In this document: piece after piece, positions 15,817-19,423 of the stretch | Numbering within the stretch: position 1 is the first letter of the stretch | Layout of the letters: each line of letters begins with the position of its first letter | From: Bacteroidales bacterium | Lineage (GTDB): Bacteria > Bacteroidota > Bacteroidia > Bacteroidales > WCHB1-69 | Assembly (NCBI GenBank): GCA_012519525.1 | Contig: JAAYQB010000051.1 | Coordinates: 1-19,423, forward strand | Direction of reading: 5' to 3' | DNA: 19,423 nt | Notes under the pieces: model-generated | The model's database searches: none | What the model saw: only the letters and a program-made list of their open reading frames with translations | Told to the model about the DNA's origin: nothing | Translations under genes and position numbers: made by a program

Positions 15817-17397
15817 ATGGCAGAGATAAAACCTTCGGAAATTTCCGCAATTTTAAGACAAGAATTATCTAATTTCAATAACAATGTTGAATTAGAAGAA
15901 ACAGGAATTGTTCTACAAGTAGGAGACGGAATCGCCCGTGTTTACGGACTTTCTCAAGCTCAAGCGGGAGAATTAATTTATTTTGAAAAAGACGATATTT
16001 ATGGAATCGTACTTAACTTAGAAGATGACAATGTAGGAGTCGTACTATTCAGTGAAAGTAGACTATTAAATGAAGGCGATATATGTAGAAGAACAGGACG
16101 CATTGCTTCTATCAAAGTAGGAGAAAATATTTTTGGACGCGTTATTAATACATTAGGAGAGCCTATCGATGGCAAAGGACCTATTGAAGGAAAAACCTAT
16201 GAACTACCTTTAGAGCGTAAAGCGCCGGGAGTTATTTTCCGTCAACCGGTTAAGGAACCTCTACAAACAGGTATCAAAGCTATTGATGCTATGATTCCTA
16301 TCGGAAGAGGACAACGCGAATTAATTATCGGCGACCGTCAAATCGGAAAAACCGCCATCGCTATCGATACAATCATCAATCAAAAAGAATTTTATGATAA
16401 AGGCGAACCCGTTTATTGTATTTATGTAGCTATCGGTCAAAAAGGTTCCACAATTGCCAATACCGTAAAAACCTTAACGGATCACGGTGCTATGCCTTAT
16501 ACGGTTATTGTTGCAGCTTCTGCTTCCGACCCTGCAGCCATGCAATTCTATGCACCTTATGCAGGAGCATCTATAGGCGAATTTTTTAGAGACACCGGAC
16601 GTCATGCACTCATTATATACGACGACCTTTCTAAACAAGCCGTTGCTTATCGTGAAGTATCTCTTTTACTACGTCGTCCCTCAGGACGTGAAGCATATCC
16701 GGGAGATATCTTTTACTTACACTCTCGCTTATTGGAAAGAGCAGCAAAAATTATTGAATCCGATGATATTGCACGTCAAATGAACGACGTTCCCGAATGC
16801 CTAAGACCTTTAATGAAAGGTGGTGGTTCGTTAACGGCACTTCCCATTATCGAAACACAAGCAGGAGACGTTTCGGCTTATATTCCGACCAATGTTATTT
16901 CAATTACCGACGGACAAATATTCTTGGAAAGCGGATTATTCAACGCAGGAATTCGCCCGGCTATTAACGTCGGTATTTCCGTATCTCGTGTAGGAGGAAA
17001 TGCACAAATCAAATCAATGAAGAAAATTGCAGGAACTCTGAAACTCGACCAAGCTCAATATACGGAATTACAAGCTTTTGCAAAATTCGGTTCTGATGTA
17101 GATGCTGCTACACAAGCTATTTTAGATAAAGGAGCCCGTAACGTAGAAATACTAAAACAACCCCAATATACCCCTTATAAAGTAGAAAACCAAATTGCTA
17201 TCATATATTGTGGAACCAATGGATTGCTACAAAAAGTTCCCGTTAATAGAATTGCCGATTTCGAAGCAGAATATTTACTATACTTAGAAAATAATCATGC
17301 CGACATTTTAGAAAAACTAAGAAAAGGAATAATAGAAAAAGAAATTACGGATGTTTTATACAATGTTTGTAATACTATTGCTAAAAAATACGAATAA
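15817..17397 (+). CDS. atpA: ATP synthase F1 subunit alpha
   Basis: Non-catalytic nucleotide-binding subunit of the F1 head, 526 residues. The beta-barrel N-domain includes VLQVGDGIARVYGL (32-45). The P-loop is G172-DRQIGKT179, where most family members have Thr in place of Ile177. The arginine finger is R391 in ISVSRVGGNAQ, matching E. coli Arg373. Between LLERAAKI and GGGSLTALPIIETQAGDVSAY lies a segment with DDIARQMNDVPECLRPLMK (317-335) that is longer than in E. coli and typical of Bacteroidota. Thirty bases separate it from atpH and twelve from atpG, so it is within the operon. Confidence 0.97.
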   Translation: MAEIKPSEISAILRQELSNFNNNVELEETGIVLQVGDGIARVYGLSQAQAGELIYFEKDDIYGIVLNLEDDNVGVVLFSESRLLNEGDICRRTGRIASIKVGENIFGRVINTLGEPIDGKGPIEGKTYELPLERKAPGVIFRQPVKEPLQTGIKAIDAMIPIGRGQRELIIGDRQIGKTAIAIDTIINQKEFYDKGEPVYCIYVAIGQKGSTIANTVKTLTDHGAMPYTVIVAASASDPAAMQFYAPYAGASIGEFFRDTGRHALIIYDDLSKQAVAYREVSLLLRRPSGREAYPGDIFYLHSRLLERAAKIIESDDIARQMNDVPECLRPLMKGGGSLTALPIIETQAGDVSAYIPTNVISITDGQIFLESGLFNAGIRPAINVGISVSRVGGNAQIKSMKKIAGTLKLDQAQYTELQAFAKFGSDVDAATQAILDKGARNVEILKQPQYTPYKVENQIAIIYCGTNGLLQKVPVNRIADFEAEYLLYLENNHADILEKLRKGIIEKEITDVLYNVCNTIAKKYE

Positions 17398-17409
17398 AAC
17401 TAATTTTAT

Positions 17410-18291
17410 ATGGCTAGTTTAAAGGAGATTAGAGTTAGAATTATATCTGTTCGTTCCACTCAGAAAATTACGAGTGCTATGAAAATGGTTTCGGCTGCCA
17501 AATTAAGAAGAGCCCAAACCACTATCATTAAATTCAGACCTTATGCAAAAAATCTGACCAATCTTTTAAATAATGTAATTTCATCGCGAACAGAAGACAA
17601 AAAAAATCCTTTAGAAGAAATACGCAAAGAGGAAAACGTTCTTATCGTTATGATTACTTCCAATAAAGGATTATGTGGAGGATTTAATAACAACGTTATT
17701 AAACTAACGGAATCTCTATTACAATCGACCTATCAAACACAACATCAACAAAATAAAGTCCAATTTATATGTATTGGAAGAAAAGCAAATGAATACTTGC
17801 AAAGAAAAAAATATCCCATTTATTCCATTCATAACGATATTTTAGATACATGTACGTTTGAAAAAGTTGCTGCTATTGCCGAAAATATTATGCAACAATT
17901 TATTGACAAAAAAATTGATAAAGTCGAAATCGTTTACAGCCGATTTAAAAACGCAGGAACTCAACTGTTTGTTAATCAATCTTATCTTCCTATTGCTTTT
18001 GATGAAAACGAAAATCAAGCAAGCAATACCGATTATATTTTCGAACCCGACAAAGAACAGCTCTATGAGCAAATGATTCCATTGTTTATAAAAACAAAGC
18101 TATATCAAGCAGTTTTAGAATCGCTTGCTTCGGAACATGGCGCCAGAATGACGGCAATGCACAAAGCAACCGAAAACGCCAACGACCTTATCAAAGAACT
18201 CAATCTTACTTATAATAAATTAAGACAAGCTTCCATTACCAACGCTTTGATTGAAATGGTCAGTGCAGCAGAAAGTTTAAATACTAATTAA
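17410..18291 (+). CDS. atpG: ATP synthase F1 subunit gamma
   Basis: Central rotor shaft, 293 residues. The N-terminal helix LKEIRVRIISVRSTQKITSA with MKMVSAAKLRRAQ is the conserved inner coiled coil. The Rossmann-like middle has TSNKGLCGGFNNNV. The C-terminal helix SEHGARMTAMHKATENANDL then TYNKLRQASITNALIEMVSAAESL completes the coiled coil. It is the last gene of the locus and is followed within about 20 bases by a terminator. The usual next genes atpD and atpC do not follow. Confidence 0.96.
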   Translation: MASLKEIRVRIISVRSTQKITSAMKMVSAAKLRRAQTTIIKFRPYAKNLTNLLNNVISSRTEDKKNPLEEIRKEENVLIVMITSNKGLCGGFNNNVIKLTESLLQSTYQTQHQQNKVQFICIGRKANEYLQRKKYPIYSIHNDILDTCTFEKVAAIAENIMQQFIDKKIDKVEIVYSRFKNAGTQLFVNQSYLPIAFDENENQASNTDYIFEPDKEQLYEQMIPLFIKTKLYQAVLESLASEHGARMTAMHKATENANDLIKELNLTYNKLRQASITNALIEMVSAAESLNTN

Positions 18292-18308
18292 TATAAAAAA
18301 CCAAATAG

Positions 18309-18352
18309 AAAAGGACATCTTATTTAATTGTGAATAATATGTCCTTTTTTTT
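18309..18352 (+). terminator. Intrinsic terminator of the atp operon
   Basis: AAAAGGACAT at 18309-18318 pairs perfectly with ATGTCCTTTT at 18339-18348. After a C/T mismatch the stem continues for five more pairs (TTATT/AATAA) to an 8-base loop. A run of eight T residues covers 18345-18352. It begins 18 bases after the atpG stop. This is the clearest terminator in the window. Confidence 0.85.
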
Positions 18353-18354
18353 AT

Positions 18355-18362
18355 TACTTTTG
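18355..18362 (+). promoter_or_regulatory. -7 promoter box for the downstream lipoprotein gene
   Basis: TACTTTTG is an exact TAnnTTTG match, three bases after the T-run of the atp terminator and 20 bases before the ATG at 18382. The -33 position would fall in the right part of the terminator, where no TTTG is seen. Confidence 0.5.
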
Positions 18363-18381
18363 TACAAATGATTTGCTATTT

Positions 18382-18975
18382 ATGATTCGAAAAATAAATA
18401 TATTTTCTCTCTTTATTATTTTTACAAGCCTATTAATAGCCTGTAAAAAAGAAGAATTTAAAAAAATAAACGAAGTCATTCCTCAAAAAATAGTAAACGA
18501 AATAACAGAACACATACCTATTTATGAAGGAACAACCCCCCCAAAAATAGAAGGAAAATATATTTTTGCACCCTGCCGTGTTTTTTACTCTTCTTTTGCA
18601 GCCAATGTCAACGATTCATTGCCCGATTATAGCTTTACCCTTTCGAATCAAGAAAAAAAAACAGATAATAATTTTATCAAATTCATTGGCGATAATCAAT
18701 TATTGCGAATAGATAGTTGCGAAAATGCTTATCTTGTCGGAACCGATAAAAATTTTACACTATACTATGCAGCTAAAGGACAGCATTATTCAGGAATAAA
18801 TTACAAAGCTGCATTAATACTAAGCGGAACAACAACGGAAAATGGATTGACAAACTGTTTTCTAACTATCGTACTCTTAAGTAAAACGGCAAATGCTTCC
18901 GACACTTTAATAATGCCTGTTAATTCTTTCCGTATTATCAACGATAAAGACAATATCGTTGAAAAACAGATATAA
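18382..18975 (+). CDS. Lipoprotein of unknown function, probably surface-exposed
   Basis: A 197-residue lipoprotein. From the ATG at 18382 it has a short basic start, a hydrophobic core and the lipobox L18-I-A-C21. A TTG at 18373 would only add three residues and lies too close to the promoter box. The mature protein starts C-K-K-E-E, matching the K-(D/E)2 lipoprotein export signal described in Capnocytophaga and related Bacteroidota for delivery to the cell surface. The rest is a soluble domain of mainly beta character (for example GKYIFAPCRVFYSSF and NFTLYYAAKGQHYSG). I do not recognise the family or any catalytic motif. It has its own promoter and may be co-transcribed with the small ORF that follows 20 bases later. 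Confidence 0.75.
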   Translation: MIRKINIFSLFIIFTSLLIACKKEEFKKINEVIPQKIVNEITEHIPIYEGTTPPKIEGKYIFAPCRVFYSSFAANVNDSLPDYSFTLSNQEKKTDNNFIKFIGDNQLLRIDSCENAYLVGTDKNFTLYYAAKGQHYSGINYKAALILSGTTTENGLTNCFLTIVLLSKTANASDTLIMPVNSFRIINDKDNIVEKQI

Positions 18976-18995
18976 TTATAAAAAAATATAGCGTA

Positions 18996-19190
18996 ATGAA
19001 AAAAATCATTTTCTTTCTGATTTTTATACTTACAACAAATATAGGAAAGACACAGTCTTCCAATTCTTCCACGTTGAATGACGCGTTGAATGATATGATT
19101 AATAATTGTTTAAACAATTGCCTATCGAAAATAAATATTTCAATACATTGCTGTCCGATAAAATTTCTGTACGGAAAAAATCAGTACTGA
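18996..19190 (+). CDS. Small exported ORF, probably frameshifted remnant
   Basis: A 64-codon ORF that opens with a signal peptide (MKKIIFFLIFILTTNIGKTQ) and then a four-residue rhythm LNDALNDMINNCLNNCL. After about codon 40 the encoded sequence becomes cysteine-rich and unlike the start (INISIHCCPIKFLYGKNQY). The -1 frame, open from 19106 to 19210, instead reads LPIENKYFNTLLSDKISVRK then KSVLIPNNGI. That reads more like an ordinary soluble protein and would give about 71 residues. A further in-frame piece, MEFKAEILPKFNLFF, occurs at 19200-19247. A decayed gene or a base error would explain this, but a short genuine protein cannot be excluded. No family is recognised. It follows the lipoprotein gene by 20 bases. 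Confidence 0.4.
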   Translation: MKKIIFFLIFILTTNIGKTQSSNSSTLNDALNDMINNCLNNCLSKINISIHCCPIKFLYGKNQY

Positions 19191-19340
19191 TTCCAAACAA
19201 TGGAATTTAAAGCCGAAATCCTTCCAAAATTCAACCTATTTTTTTAGCCTTTATCTCTGCATAAATTATAAATCTCTGTAAAACAGCGAGAAAAAATTTT
19301 AAAAAAATGAAAAAAAAATAAAAAAAAGGAAATAGTATTA

Positions 19341-19348
19341 TATCTTTG
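19341..19348 (+). promoter_or_regulatory. Candidate -7 box before the right-edge gene
   Basis: TATCTTTG matches TAnnTTTG exactly, 34 bases before the ATG at 19383. The upstream stretch (19303-19330) is almost pure A and has no clear -33 element. The rest of the gap from 19211 holds no other recognisable signal. Confidence 0.5.
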
Positions 19349-19382
19349 TAGCGTACAATTATACATAAATAATGTTATTCAC

Positions 19383-19423
19383 ATGAAAAGTGCTCAAAGA
19401 CATATCGCCTTACTTTTCTTTCC
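19383..19423 (+). CDS. Start of an exported protein, cut by the window edge
   Basis: The ATG at 19383 opens a frame that runs to the last base: MKSAQRHIALLFF. A short basic start followed by hydrophobic residues looks like the beginning of a signal peptide or membrane segment. A good TAnnTTTG box precedes it at an ordinary distance, which supports a real start. Only 13 codons are visible, so no function can be given. Confidence 0.5.
   Translation, partial: MKSAQRHIALLFF

Noticed and set aside
19266..19290. Imperfect hairpin around CTGTAAAACAG after the small exported ORF, considered as a terminator.
   Set aside because: The stem is short with a bulge and is followed by A-rich rather than T-rich sequence on the + strand.
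1..19423. Search for CRISPR arrays, tRNA or rRNA genes, phage genes, toxin-antitoxin pairs and defence modules.
   Set aside because: No spaced direct repeats, no cloverleaf-like gaps and no such protein motifs were seen; nearly all of the window is occupied by the genes listed.

Overview
The window is strongly AT-rich chromosomal DNA from a member of the phylum Bacteroidota, most likely a Bacteroidales-like lineage. The evidence is TAnnTTTG-type -7 promoter boxes upstream of several genes, starts without clear Shine-Dalgarno sites, a phylum-typical AtpB with a long exported N-terminal domain, an AtpA with the long insert before GGGSLTALPIIETQ, and lipoproteins carrying Bacteroidota-style signals. 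Every complete gene lies on the + strand. The one exception is a fragment at the left edge, the 5' end of an IS3-family transposase gene reading leftward, whose element appears to end at position 120.

Layout. (1) 1-120: the truncated end of an insertion sequence. (2) 273-3960: cell-envelope genes, namely D-Ala-D-Ala ligase (ddl), a beta-helix lipoprotein and an exported serine hydrolase of the beta-lactamase/PBP fold. (3) 4001-10483: a tightly packed run with overlapping or abutting genes. It holds an NSS/LeuT-type Na+ symporter, a 33-residue MetS-like small subunit at 5851-5952, an exported M28 peptidase, rsmI, an O-antigen-ligase-like membrane protein and aroA. (4) 10554-13061: mnmE from its own promoter, then a lone ABC-2 permease. 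(5) 13209-18291: the ATP synthase genes atpB-atpE-atpF-atpH-atpA-atpG, with a strong hairpin between atpE and atpF and a clear intrinsic terminator after atpG. The beta and epsilon genes (atpD, atpC) are not adjacent on either side. (6) 18382-19423: a lipoprotein with a likely surface-export signal, a small exported ORF that looks frameshifted, and the start of another exported protein cut by the window edge.

Most of the window is housekeeping: peptidoglycan precursor synthesis, rRNA and tRNA modification, chorismate synthesis and energy conversion. The c-subunit sequence fits an H+-driven rather than a Na+-driven ATP synthase. I found no CRISPR array, tRNA, rRNA or phage module, and no convincing new multi-gene system. 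The best second-look items are the MetS-like microprotein with its extended NSS partner, the atpE-atpF hairpin, the split atp locus, the predicted surface lipoprotein, and the decayed small exported gene at the right edge.
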